Part shown: positions 35,442-44,766 of the stretch, in pieces
How positions within the stretch are numbered: the first letter of the stretch is position 1
How the letters are laid out: each line of letters begins with the position of its first letter
Assembly: GCA_965370415.1 (NCBI GenBank)
Contig: CBDUTJ010000011.1
Coordinates: forward strand, 17,603-81,602
Direction: 5' to 3'
Origin: JACNIV01 sp965370415
Lineage (GTDB): Bacteria > Cloacimonadota > Cloacimonadia > Cloacimonadales > TCS61
DNA: 64,000 nucleotides
Translations under genes and position numbers: made by a program
The notes under the pieces: generated by a model
Told to the model about the DNA's origin: nothing
The model's input: only the letters and a program-made list of their open reading frames with translations
Databases searched by the model: none

Positions 35442-36695
35442 TTAATGCAAACCCTGTTTGATCGCCAGTCCCAGCTTGAAGATTGGAAGATAAGTAATAA
35501 TGATAATCCCTCCCACTACGACCGCCATGATGATGATCAATATAGGTTCGATCAATGAAGTTAATCTATCAATAACAGAATCAACCAGCTTTTCATAGAA
35601 TTCTGCAGCTTTATTTAACAGGCTGTCCATTTCTCCGGTCTCCTCACCGGTAGATATCAACTGGATGATAGTAGAGGGGAAAACACCGGTTTTTTTAAAT
35701 GCACCAGCCACACTGTAGCCTTCTTTTACCATAACCCGTGCTTTCCTGATCGCCGATTCCACTACTGCATTCTGCACGACATTTTCCACTAATTCCATCG
35801 CCTCCATGATGGGAACACCAGCAGCCATCAGAATACTGAAAGTACGGGCAAATTTATTCATTATGGAATTACTGAGAAGGGTACCGATAACCGGGAATTT
35901 CAGCAGAATACTATCCACAATATAACGTCCCCGATCGGAAAGATAAAATAAAAAGAAAGCCATAATAGCAGATAACAAAACCAGAAAAGTGAGAAAAGCG
36001 TTTTCACGAATGATATTACTGATGGCTATAGCTGCCAGAGTAGGTCCGGGAAGATCTGCTCCAAAGCTGGTATATACACCCTCGAACATCGGGATGAGAA
36101 AATAGAACAGCCCCCATACAACGATCGCCAAAAATACCAGAATAAAGATCGGATATGACATTGCCGACCAGACTTTTCTTCGGGTGTCTTCTATCTTTTC
36201 CAGATAATCGGAAAGTTCATTTAAGATTGTATGCAAAGTCCCGGAAACCTCTCCTGCTTTTACCAGGGAGATGTATAACTGGTTAAAAACACCCGGATGT
36301 TGTTCAAATGATTCGGAGAGACTGAAACCTTTCTTGATGTCATCTGCAATGGATTTTAGTACTTTCCTGAACTTTTTATTCTTTTCTTCCTTTTCCAGAT
36401 TGGAAATGGATTTTTCAATAGTTAAACCAGCTGAGAACATTGTGGCTAACTGTCTTGTAAAAAAGACGAGTGTCTTCAGCCCTATTCCTGTCTTGATCTT
36501 ATAAAAGGTCAGCATCAGTTTGTCGAAGAGCGTGAGTTTCCCTTTGAAAGCACCCTCCGAAGTAGATTTAACCGATATTATTGTTCCGCCTTTCTTGGTT
36601 AGATTTTCGACTGCCTCATCTATATTGGCAGCTTTTAAAGTACCTTCTAAGCGAACTCCTTTTACATCTTTGATAATATATTGAAAACCTGGCAT
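35442..36695 (-). CDS. pilC: Type IV pilus inner-membrane platform protein
   Basis: 417 residues. An N-terminal PilC-specific domain (FQYIIKDVKGVRLEGTL) precedes two GspF domains (about 80-200 and 280-405), each with paired membrane helices. The ends LLNKAAEFYEKLVDSVIDRL and IIIMAVVVGGIIITYLPIF are characteristic. It forms the platform that couples the PilB/PilT motors to pilin movement. AAGGAT is 5 nt before the ATG. It follows pilB by 18 bp. Confidence 0.95.
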   Translation of the reverse strand: MPGFQYIIKDVKGVRLEGTLKAANIDEAVENLTKKGGTIISVKSTSEGAFKGKLTLFDKLMLTFYKIKTGIGLKTLVFFTRQLATMFSAGLTIEKSISNLEKEEKNKKFRKVLKSIADDIKKGFSLSESFEQHPGVFNQLYISLVKAGEVSGTLHTILNELSDYLEKIEDTRRKVWSAMSYPIFILVFLAIVVWGLFYFLIPMFEGVYTSFGADLPGPTLAAIAISNIIRENAFLTFLVLLSAIMAFFLFYLSDRGRYIVDSILLKFPVIGTLLSNSIMNKFARTFSILMAAGVPIMEAMELVENVVQNAVVESAIRKARVMVKEGYSVAGAFKKTGVFPSTIIQLISTGEETGEMDSLLNKAAEFYEKLVDSVIDRLTSLIEPILIIIMAVVVGGIIIITYLPIFKLGLAIKQGLH

Positions 36696-36713
36696 AGATT
36701 ATCCTTTTTGTTT

Positions 36714-38420
36714 TTAATCTGAGATAGTAAGCTTGATCACCTCGTTTATGGAGGTGAGGCCCTGTTTCATCTTCAGTATTCCACTTGCATGCAGCGTTTG
36801 CATTCCGTTCCGGAGAGCTTCTTCCCGAATTATATCCTGATTTTTCCCTTCAAATATCAATCTTCTGATTTCGGAAGTTATTTCCAGCATTTCAAATATA
36901 CCTGTTCGCCCCGAATAACCAGTATTATCGCAATGAATACAACCTGTACCTTTTTTAAATTCTATCTCTTTTGCCTCTTTCGGATCGATACCAGCATCCT
37001 GCAATTCCTGGGGGATGGGAGTGTAATCTTCGATACAATTCAAACATATTTTCCTGACCAGCCGCTGAGCCATTACCAGATTCAACGAAGAAGCAACAAG
37101 ATATGCCGGTACTCCGATATCAAGCAGACGGGTAATTGTAGAAGTAGCATCGTTAGCATGCAGTGTGGTAAAAACGAGATGACCAGTAAGAGAGAATTTG
37201 ATGGCAATATCTGCTGTTTCTTCATCGCGTATTTCACCGATCAAAATGATATCTGGGTCCTGGCGTAATACGGAACGTAATGCTCGGGAGAAAGTCAGAT
37301 CGATCTTGGCATTTGTCTCGATCTGAGTAACCCCATCAAGCCTGTATTCAACAGGGTCTTCCACGGTTACAATATTATTCTCTATATCCATAATCTCTTT
37401 TAATGCTGCATGCAGGGTAGTAGATTTTCCACAACCTGTAGGACCGGATACGATCGTGATTCCATAAGGACGACGAATCCATTTTTTGAATACTTTCAGG
37501 TTCTCATCGGTAAATCCGAGAGTAGTCAGATTAAAACCAAATTCTCCTTTATCGAGTAGGCGCATCACTACCTTTTCACCTGTAACCGTAGGAGTGATGG
37601 AAACACGAACATCAACGCTTTTCATAGCAGTTTTCAAGGAGATATGACCATCCTGTGGAAGCCGTCGTTCGGCTATATTTAGTTTGGACATAACTTTTAC
37701 CAGTGAAACAATACCGGCGTGTAATCCGATAGGAGGCGACATAACTTCCCTGAGAGCACCATCGATCCTGAATCTAACCCTAGTATTCCTGGTAAGTGGC
37801 TCGATATGAATATCGGTGGAACCGGATTTGATAGCCTCTGTTATGATCAGGTTTAAAAGCTTAACCACAGGAGCATCGGCATCGGTCTTGGAATCGATAG
37901 TTATCTCGTTCTCATTTTCATCGATCGCTACGAATTCAAAACTTCCTACTGCATCTTCCATCTGCGAAGTAGTTCTGATGCTCTTATAATATCTTTCCAG
38001 GGTATCCGTTAAAATGCTGTCACCAATAAGCATCGGGATAATAGGTTGATTCAGTATCTTTTTCAGATTATCATGGATAACGATATTTTCGGGATCTGTC
38101 ATGGCAACTACGATGGAATCACCCTGTTCCCTGATGGCAATAATCCTGTTTTCTACGGCAAAAGGTTCCGGGATCAATTTAATAATATCCAATTCCAGAT
38201 CGAGTAGTTCTTTTTCCTCCACTATTTCGTACTCCAGTTGAAGATAAAGAGCATTCAGTAGTTCTTTTTCGGTTATATATCCCAGTTTGCGTAGGGTTTC
38301 GCCGACTTTCAATCCGAAATTATTCTGTTTTACTATAGCTTCTTTCAGTTGATCTTCGGTAATTATCTCACGATGTATCAGTATCTCACCGATGCGGGCA
38401 AATTGAGGGTTAAACGTCAT
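36714..38420 (-). CDS. pilB: Type IV pilus assembly ATPase
   Basis: 568 residues. The N-terminal MshEN/GspE_N region (about 5-150) is followed by the PilB ATPase with Walker A GPTGCGKST, Asp box (EDPVEYR), Walker B LIGEIRD, the His box (TGHLVFTTLHAND) and a zinc-binding tetracysteine (CLNC ... CIHC). It powers pilus extension at the inner face of the membrane. GGAG is 6 nt before the ATG. The N-terminal region may sense cyclic di-GMP in related proteins; the window has an HD-GYP regulator nearby. Confidence 0.96.
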   Translation of the reverse strand: MTFNPQFARIGEILIHREIITEDQLKEAIVKQNNFGLKVGETLRKLGYITEKELLNALYLQLEYEIVEEKELLDLELDIIKLIPEPFAVENRIIAIREQGDSIVVAMTDPENIVIHDNLKKILNQPIIPMLIGDSILTDTLERYYKSIRTTSQMEDAVGSFEFVAIDENENEITIDSKTDADAPVVKLLNLIITEAIKSGSTDIHIEPLTRNTRVRFRIDGALREVMSPPIGLHAGIVSLVKVMSKLNIAERRLPQDGHISLKTAMKSVDVRVSITPTVTGEKVVMRLLDKGEFGFNLTTLGFTDENLKVFKKWIRRPYGITIVSGPTGCGKSTTLHAALKEIMDIENNIVTVEDPVEYRLDGVTQIETNAKIDLTFSRALRSVLRQDPDIILIGEIRDEETADIAIKFSLTGHLVFTTLHANDATSTITRLLDIGVPAYLVASSLNLVMAQRLVRKICLNCIEDYTPIPQELQDAGIDPKEAKEIEFKKGTGCIHCDNTGYSGRTGIFEMLEITSEIRRLIFEGKNQDIIREEALRNGMQTLHASGILKMKQGLTSINEVIKLTISD

Positions 38421-38454
38421 CTACACTCCTTTTTCTGATGTGATCAAAGCTTAA

Positions 38455-40503
38455 TCAATCTGTATACCTGGTTAATGTTATGGTTATATTATTAGACGTC
38501 TGAGTTCCCAATATCTGGGCAGTAACCGTTCCGGAGGTTGATCCTGGACCTGCTGCTGTGGGCGCAGGACATTCATACTTCTGGAAGCGCCAGGTTTTTA
38601 TCACAATCCCGGCTTCATTTGTATAACCCGTATATATTCCATCTTCCGGATCACCGAGAGTGGAAGAGAATAATATTTCCTGATTATTTATAGGATTACT
38701 CTGACCATCTATAACTGAGACATGAATATCCGAATCTTTGGGATCGTTATCACCCGGAATGACCCAATCCAGATGCTGCGGAACAGCAGCAATATCGATG
38801 ACCGGGTACTGGATCGGCATGGTTATAGTGCCCTGAGCTACAAAGTTCTGTCCGGGGATACTTCCTGAAGTCTCTACCTGGAGCACCAGTGTATCATTAG
38901 TATGCAAACCGTCATAATTGAGCAACGTAAAAGCAACACCGGATAAGGAATCACCGTTTGTATTTTCATTACCAACATATTGAGCAGCTTCTATCAACGC
39001 CCAATCCGGATCATCAGGTAAGGAGAACCAGACTGCTGTACCATGATCAACCGGGTTACCGTAAATATCATTCAACAGAGCTGCGCACTGGATCTGCCAG
39101 ATACCGGCTCCCATATCCGTTCCGGAACTGGCTTCACCTACGCTGAATGCCACGGAATTAGGGGGTCCTGCATTTACCACTATATTGGTTTTGATCGCAT
39201 TGATCTCCTGTTCGTTTGAATTAAATGTATATGCTTTCAGCGCCACTGTTCCAGAGAACAATCCGCTGCTTACGGAAACTATTGCATGACCATTAGTAGA
39301 AAACACACTTAACGAATCGGTTGAAGGCATGAATATCTGGTTATTGATATTTGTTCCCTCGGGTCCATTGATAAATTTAAACCAGACTTCTGCCGAATAA
39401 TCGATCAGATTTCCGTTAACATCATAAAGATCGACCTGAAATTCAAAGGATTCCTGTCCACCTGTTCCCTGCACCTGAATTTCTACCTGCCCGCTGAAAG
39501 CAAACCTAATTGAATATACTTCATCCGATATTACTGTAATAACCGTCGAAGCAAAGGCGGAATCGGCAATTGCTTCGATTATAGCAGAACCGGCTGTTAT
39601 TCCCGGAGAGAAAATAGTTTCTGCAAATCCCAGGCTGTCTGTATTATCATATTCGATAACCGAACCGAGAGTAGTTGAGAATTGAACTCCTACTCCGCTT
39701 TCCACAGCATTATGATAGCGGTCTTCTACCTGAGCTGAAATAAGTACATCTATATTGCTGTTCGCTTGAACCTGTGTCATTTCCGGGTAGAGGTAAAGAT
39801 AACGTGGGGAACCGGGATGTATGGTTATTTGCGCTGTTTCTACAAAATTAGATATCCTTGCCGTTATCAGGGCAGTTCCACTCTGGGTGCTGGCATTAAA
39901 ATATACTTTTGCCTGTCCGTTGGTAGTAGTTGCCTGAGTTGTACCACCCAGTTCATTTCCTTCCGCATCCTGGAAGAAACCTCTGGTCGTTTCAAAAACG
40001 ATCAGGGTCCCATTTGGTACATTTCCCAGCGCGTTCATTGCTGTTGCCCGGATGGTAGTAATTTCATCAATATTCAATTCGCTTGAATTTAAGCTCAATT
40101 CCAGGGATTCGATTGCAGGTGTTTCTTCAATTACAACCTGTACCTGCTTTGATTTATCTGCAACGAAAGCTTCAATAGTGGCAATACCCACATCTCCGTT
40201 ATCCCAGAAAGTAGTGGCAGCTACTCCTGTGCTATCGGTTGCGATCTTATAGATCAGGTTACCAATATCCGTTCGGAAGGTTACATACTCACCTGCAACT
40301 GCAAAATTTTCATCATCTTTCACCAATACTTCTATCATAGAATAAGTTACATTATTATCCGCATAAATAGTATCGGGGTCTGCCTTCATATAAACAATGC
40401 GATAATCCGGTTGCTGAAAAACCCGGTTATCACAAGCAGATACTGAAATCACAATTATAAAAGCTACAAGTGATACAAGTAATAAAAACCTATTTGTTTT
40501 CAT
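38455..40503 (-). CDS. Surface lipoprotein made of Ig-like (invasin/BIG) repeats, in the pilus operon
   Basis: 682 residues. The signal peptide ends at a lipobox (VISVSAC, Cys at about 24). The rest is repeated bacterial Ig-like domains of the invasin type: about six copies of a pattern with G-x-xVTF or G-VQFSTTLGS strands and a T-D-S-x-G-x-A turn (TDSTGVAATTF, TNGQAKVYF, DSLGFAETIF). A mixed domain ends it. It has no catalytic motif. It stands between pilQ and pilB, 10 bp after the secretin gene, an unusual place for such a protein: it may sit at the secretin mouth as a pilus-associated adhesin or secretin-stabilising lipoprotein (inference). Confidence 0.78.
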   Translation of the reverse strand: MKTNRFLLLVSLVAFIIVISVSACDNRVFQQPDYRIVYMKADPDTIYADNNVTYSMIEVLVKDDENFAVAGEYVTFRTDIGNLIYKIATDSTGVAATTFWDNGDVGIATIEAFVADKSKQVQVVIEETPAIESLELSLNSSELNIDEITTIRATAMNALGNVPNGTLIVFETTRGFFQDAEGNELGGTTQATTTNGQAKVYFNASTQSGTALITARISNFVETAQITIHPGSPRYLYLYPEMTQVQANSNIDVLISAQVEDRYHNAVESGVGVQFSTTLGSVIEYDNTDSLGFAETIFSPGITAGSAIIEAIADSAFASTVITVISDEVYSIRFAFSGQVEIQVQGTGGQESFEFQVDLYDVNGNLIDYSAEVWFKFINGPEGTNINNQIFMPSTDSLSVFSTNGHAIVSVSSGLFSGTVALKAYTFNSNEQEINAIKTNIVVNAGPPNSVAFSVGEASSGTDMGAGIWQIQCAALLNDIYGNPVDHGTAVWFSLPDDPDWALIEAAQYVGNENTNGDSLSGVAFTLLNYDGLHTNDTLVLQVETSGSIPGQNFVAQGTITMPIQYPVIDIAAVPQHLDWVIPGDNDPKDSDIHVSVIDGQSNPINNQEILFSSTLGDPEDGIYTGYTNEAGIVIKTWRFQKYECPAPTAAGPGSTSGTVTAQILGTQTSNNITITLTRYTD

Positions 40504-40512
40504 CCTATCCTC

Positions 40513-41949
40513 CTATTCGTTAATTTGCTCAGGTTCTTCTTCGCTCTGAGCGGTCTTTTCTTTAATTAATTTTCTTTCCAGTCTCTTATCAATATCATAC
40601 TCGATGTTCCGATCGCTGAAAGTTACTACCCGGGGAGTTATCTCTATGATCAGGTCTGTATTCTCTACAACTTCATACCTATGCTGGAATAATTTGCCCA
40701 GAAGCGGGATGTCTCCCAGCAATGGTACTTTATTGGTCTTTTTAGATATTGTGGAATTCAGTAATCCACCGACAATTATCTTTTTACCGTCCGGTACGGT
40801 AACGGTTGTTGTGATCTTTCTTATTTTTGTTCTGGGAACATAACCACCCACCAGTTCGATTACCGAACTGACTTCAGGCTCGATCCTGGTGGTTATCTGT
40901 CCGTCTTTATTAACCGTGGGCCTGATTTTCAGCATAATTCCCACCTGTTCCCGTTCGACTCTGATCTGTTTATCATTATCTTCTACTACAAACGGTACGA
41001 TCTCTCCGATATGGATCGAGGCTTCTTCACCGTTTAACGCCGTTATCCTGGTATCTGTCAGAAGTTGCGCAGCATTGTTTTCCAGCAACCAGTCGATAGT
41101 GATATCAAAAGCAGTTAATTGACGGCTGAACTTACCGACATTATCCCAGTTTTCCATTTTTTGAAAGTACTGATCTTCGGGTAATTCGCCTAAATCAGAA
41201 AGATTACCAAAGGGAATGGCGCCGGTTTCATCAAAATAATTGAACGGAAGTCCTACTCCATCAGCATTCACGGGATCTTCGGCAAAGATGGTAGTTAATT
41301 TGTTTAATTTAGACCAGTCGATCCCAATTTTTTTAGCATCTGAAATCGATATTTCAATCAACCGTGCTCTGATCTCGATCTGCTTCTGCGGAACATCGAT
41401 CTCTTCGATCCTATTTCTGATCTCAGCAAAGGTTTCCGGATTAGCACGCAGAAGAATGGCATTCTGACCAGATATGGCGACCACTTCACCGGGCATGATA
41501 CTTAGTGCTGTAACGATCTTATCCACATCAACATAGTTAAGGTGAACGATATAAGTACGTTCTCCAATTTCTTCTTCGATCCTTTTTTTATCTCCCACTA
41601 AAAAAGTTTTTTCTCCTACCAGACGGTAGGATAGCCCAATGGATTTCACCACTAAAGACAGAGCTTGTTCGATCGGCACATCTTTCAGGTGGATCGTAAT
41701 CTTTTTCTCTTCTATTTTTCCCTTGTCTTCATCAGCTTTTTCCAGAGCCAATACGATATTGCAACCACTCAGTTTTGCCATGGTGGAAACTATGTGAGAA
41801 ACCGAGGCATCTTCTGAATCGAGACTGATCTTTATATTTAAAAGGTCAGTCGTTTCATCTGCGGCAAAAAGGTTGAGAGATGCGAACATGAAAATTCCCA
41901 CTAAGACTAATCTGAGAGTCTTTTCCAAATTGTTTTTTACTGATTTCAT
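40513..41949 (-). CDS. pilQ: Type IV pilus secretin
   Basis: 478 residues: signal peptide (about 1-29), STN/secretin-N-like domains (about 35-200, including VPIEQALSLVVKSIGLSYR and VHLNYVDVDKIVTALS) and the secretin core (about 270-455) with VPDGKKIIVGGLL and NKVPLLGDIPLLGKLF, the conserved end block. Multimers form the outer-membrane pore for the pilus. It is short for a PilQ, having no AMIN domain. GGAG before the ATG. The C-terminal tail (KEKTAQSEEEPEQINE) is acidic. Confidence 0.93.
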   Translation of the reverse strand: MKSVKNNLEKTLRLVLVGIFMFASLNLFAADETTDLLNIKISLDSEDASVSHIVSTMAKLSGCNIVLALEKADEDKGKIEEKKITIHLKDVPIEQALSLVVKSIGLSYRLVGEKTFLVGDKKRIEEEIGERTYIVHLNYVDVDKIVTALSIMPGEVVAISGQNAILLRANPETFAEIRNRIEEIDVPQKQIEIRARLIEISISDAKKIGIDWSKLNKLTTIFAEDPVNADGVGLPFNYFDETGAIPFGNLSDLGELPEDQYFQKMENWDNVGKFSRQLTAFDITIDWLLENNAAQLLTDTRITALNGEEASIHIGEIVPFVVEDNDKQIRVEREQVGIMLKIRPTVNKDGQITTRIEPEVSSVIELVGGYVPRTKIRKITTTVTVPDGKKIIVGGLLNSTISKKTNKVPLLGDIPLLGKLFQHRYEVVENTDLIIEITPRVVTFSDRNIEYDIDKRLERKLIKEKTAQSEEEPEQINE

Positions 41950-41968
41950 TTATTCTCCTTTTTGATCT

Positions 41969-42514
41969 TTACCAATTATATTCTCTATCTTTGGAAGATT
42001 TGATCTTTTTTATCTCTACCGGTTTGGGAGGAAGTTTCTGAATGATCATTTCACTATGATTTCCCTTGTTTGAATATTCGATCTTTCCTTCCTTGATATC
42101 AATTATCTTGCCCAGTGTAAAATAGTCACCGACCTCATACAATCTGGTTTTACCCTGGTAAGATATAGCTGCCAGTTTCTTGCCTATTGCTGGAATTATG
42201 GTCGATTCCAGTCTTATTATGCTCTCAACCTTGTCCTTCCACTGTTTTTCCAAATTTCTTCTGGTCCTGACGATTAGATTCTGTTCTAAAGGATCTTTCC
42301 TGACCGTGAAGGTAAAATCCTTCCTGTCCTGTATTGAACGCTCTATATCCTTGATCTGGTTCAATAATTGTTCGCTTAGAGCTATCTTTTTGTATTTTGA
42401 TTCTCCAGGCACCTGTTCTACTTTCTGATATAGGTAACTATTTTTTATACCAAATGTAATAACCAGTATTATCACCAGAGCAATCACGAAATCTTTGAGA
42501 TATTTCTGTTCCAC
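41969..42514 (-). CDS. PilP-like pilus assembly protein (by position)
   Basis: 181 residues, one N-terminal membrane helix (about 9-23) then a periplasmic region. The part TRLYEVGDYFTLGKIIDIKEGKIEYS resembles the PilP/HR beta fold that contacts the secretin. The start codon is GTG with AAGGAGG just upstream, lying inside the end of the preceding gene (no gap). PilP-type lipoproteins bridge the PilN-PilO pair to the secretin; this one has a membrane anchor rather than a lipobox. The assignment rests on order and length more than on motifs. Confidence 0.7.
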   Translation of the reverse strand: MEQKYLKDFVIALVIILVITFGIKNSYLYQKVEQVPGESKYKKIALSEQLLNQIKDIERSIQDRKDFTFTVRKDPLEQNLIVRTRRNLEKQWKDKVESIIRLESTIIPAIGKKLAAISYQGKTRLYEVGDYFTLGKIIDIKEGKIEYSNKGNHSEMIIQKLPPKPVEIKKIKSSKDREYNW

Positions 42515-43066
42515 TTAAGCCTCCTTGATAATTTTAAATGTTGAAAGTTCTAAAATGACTTTGTATCTGGTAACTGTTTCTTCTATGTTACTGATCATTT
42601 TCTCGGAAGTAAGCGGTTGAACTTCAAAAGTATTAATTTTGATTATATAATCAAAACTTTCCAGATCGGATAAAAACTTTCCCAATTGCACAAAAGAGCA
42701 GTTGAGTTCCATAATATATTGCTGCTCAAGAAAACGTCTTGACGTATCGGAGATTTTCGGGAAGAGTGAATGTACGGCGATCTGGTATTTATCTGCTAAA
42801 TCTGCCAGCTTTTTTATGAACATGTTAACTTCATCAGGATTACGTTCCTTCTTTTTAATCATGCTATTATATATCACTTTCGATACTTCCTGCAATTCCC
42901 GGTTCAAGACTTTGGCACTGTTCAACTTTTCCTGTTCAATTTTTATTCTATTATCATATTTTTCTATCTTATTGAGTTTGGAATTGATGGTACTACTGCT
43001 CAGAAAGAAAAAAAGCAGTGAAGTAATAATCATCAAAGCAAGCAGGATCAGGTAATTTCTGCTCAT
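42515..43066 (-). CDS. pilO: PilO-like pilus alignment protein
   Basis: 183 residues with one N-terminal membrane helix (about 6-22), a coiled coil (KLNKIEKYDNRIKIEQEKLN) and a periplasmic ferredoxin-like domain including SFVQLGKFLSDLESFDYIIK, the segment most typical of PilO. PilO pairs with PilN in the alignment subcomplex. Its start overlaps the PilN stop by 4 bp (ATGA), and its own stop touches the following GTG start. Confidence 0.85.
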   Translation of the reverse strand: MSRNYLILLALMIITSLLFFFLSSSTINSKLNKIEKYDNRIKIEQEKLNSAKVLNRELQEVSKVIYNSMIKKKERNPDEVNMFIKKLADLADKYQIAVHSLFPKISDTSRRFLEQQYIMELNCSFVQLGKFLSDLESFDYIIKINTFEVQPLTSEKMISNIEETVTRYKVILELSTFKIIKEA

Positions 43067-43656
43067 GAGCGGTCTCCTTTTTTATCGGTTTCGGGCTGTT
43101 TACAATCGATCTGAAAACGCAGAATTTCCACATCTTTTTCCAGGTCCCGTCGTAATTTTACAAATTGAATACTGGGGAAATCTGCGCTGATTTGCTTGTT
43201 ATTCTTTAGACTGGTGATGAATTCATCGATAAGGTCGAACTCCTTCTGCTTCTTATCCAGTCTTGTAATGCCAAACAGGCTCAGGTTGTTATTTTTAAAA
43301 GAAAAATGGGTTATTGCTATCTTGCTGGTAGTTTTTTCAGAGAGAGCCACCATTTTTTTTGCCCAGAAAATTCGCTCATTACTTATGCTTGCCAGTCTTT
43401 CCAAGTCTTTTGAAGAGAGATATTCTCCGCTCACCTGAAAAGCTGCTATTTCCTTCCTTATCTCTTTTAAGAGGACTCTTCTGCTTTCGATCTTACTGTT
43501 CAGGTCTATATTCAGATAAATAATGAAGCCGGTACAAATAATGGTCAACCCAAAGAAACTGATCACAGTGTTTCGGAAGATTCTCTTCTCTTTTTCTATC
43601 TGCTTTTTTAATTCGCCATACTTATTCAGATTAATATTGAAAAAAAATTGTTTCAT
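43063..43656 (-). CDS. pilN: PilN-like pilus assembly protein
   Basis: 197 residues. The short cytoplasmic N-terminus (FFFNINLNKYGELKKQIEKE) contains the NLN motif that PilM binds, followed by one membrane helix (about 29-48), a coiled coil and a periplasmic domain (SFKNNNLSLFGITRLDKK). It stands directly after pilM and before pilO, overlapping the latter by 4 bp, as in the canonical pilMNOP order. Confidence 0.87.
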   Translation of the reverse strand: MKQFFFNINLNKYGELKKQIEKEKRIFRNTVISFFGLTIICTGFIIYLNIDLNSKIESRRVLLKEIRKEIAAFQVSGEYLSSKDLERLASISNERIFWAKKMVALSEKTTSKIAITHFSFKNNNLSLFGITRLDKKQKEFDLIDEFITSLKNNKQISADFPSIQFVKLRRDLEKDVEILRFQIDCKQPETDKKGDRS

Positions 43657-43666
43657 ACCATCTCCC

Positions 43667-44737
43667 CTATTCCGGTCTCATTGCCAGCCCCAAAGCCAGT
43701 GCAAGCTGCGGGTCTTGCTTGTCTTTGAACTTTTCGGGCATTTCCAGATTTACAAATGGATTAAATACTTCCGTCGGGATATTCAATTGCTTTTCCAGAA
43801 ATTCCGGTAGCCCGGGAAGTTTGGCAGAACCACCGAGCAGAAGTATCTTTCTGAAGTCGCTAGTACCAGCTTCTTTAACATAGAACCTAATGGAGCGTTT
43901 CACCTCTTTGGCAATTTGCTCTTCAGTAGTTTTTTCCGTGATATCCAGAGCAATTAGAGAAGATGATTCTTCATCTGTATCATCTTTTATCAATCCATGT
44001 TCAAATTTATATTTTTCTGCATCTTCAAAAGAAAGACGATGCTTAACCATTACGTCTTTGGTTAAATGATAGCCGCCATAGGCAATATCACGGGTAAAGA
44101 ATTTTGCTTTAGGTCCTAATATCACCATGTTCGTTTTGTGCGCACCGATATTGAGCAGAATATAGACCCCTTCTTCCACAAATGCATTCAGGAAAAAACT
44201 GTTGGCAATACCCAGCGATTCGATATCCACGACACCGGGAGTAATACCTACCGAGGTTAAAATATTGGTATGTTCCTGGAGCTGAGACTTTGTAGAAGAA
44301 ACCAGTAAAATATTCATATTATTGGTTCTCTCTTCCACACTTAATACCTGGTAGTCCAGAAGCATTTCAGCACCGCTTATCGGCAGGTGTTTCTTAGCTT
44401 CGAAAAAGAGTGCGGATTCCAGTTCTTCTTCGGGTAGAAAAATTGTTTTGATCTGCTTGATGCTGGTATTATCTCCTCCGAGAGAGGAAACGATATGCTT
44501 GATCTTTTTGGGATGGATCTTCAGTGAATTCAACATCCCGGCAAGAACAGGTGCAAAGCGGTCGGAAGAAAGATCGGAAGGTGTATATTCCATACCTTCG
44601 GGGATGGTTGAACGACATTCATAGTTCAAAAGCTTAAATCCTTCATGCAGTTTCTTTAAGTGAACCAATTTTATGCTGTGACTACCGATATCCAGACCGA
44701 TCGATTCCTTAAAATGTATTTGCTTCTTTTTTGCCAT
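43667..44737 (-). CDS. pilM: Actin-like pilus assembly ATPase
   Basis: 356 residues. The FtsA/PilM-type ATPase fold is visible in GLDIGSHSIKLVHL (phosphate 1), the central VYILLNIGAHKTNMVIL (phosphate 2) and KILLLGGSAKLPGLPEFLEK (adenosine) blocks. It binds the PilN N-terminus at the inner face of the membrane. The ATG at 44737 is used because GAGGAA lies just upstream and the conserved domain starts here; the open frame goes on upstream but lacks a ribosome site. Confidence 0.92.
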   Translation of the reverse strand: MAKKKQIHFKESIGLDIGSHSIKLVHLKKLHEGFKLLNYECRSTIPEGMEYTPSDLSSDRFAPVLAGMLNSLKIHPKKIKHIVSSLGGDNTSIKQIKTIFLPEEELESALFFEAKKHLPISGAEMLLDYQVLSVEERTNNMNILLVSSTKSQLQEHTNILTSVGITPGVVDIESLGIANSFFLNAFVEEGVYILLNIGAHKTNMVILGPKAKFFTRDIAYGGYHLTKDVMVKHRLSFEDAEKYKFEHGLIKDDTDEESSSLIALDITEKTTEEQIAKEVKRSIRFYVKEAGTSDFRKILLLGGSAKLPGLPEFLEKQLNIPTEVFNPFVNLEMPEKFKDKQDPQLALALGLAMRPE

Positions 44738-44766
44738 AATTCCTCTTTTATTTAAATTTATAAATC

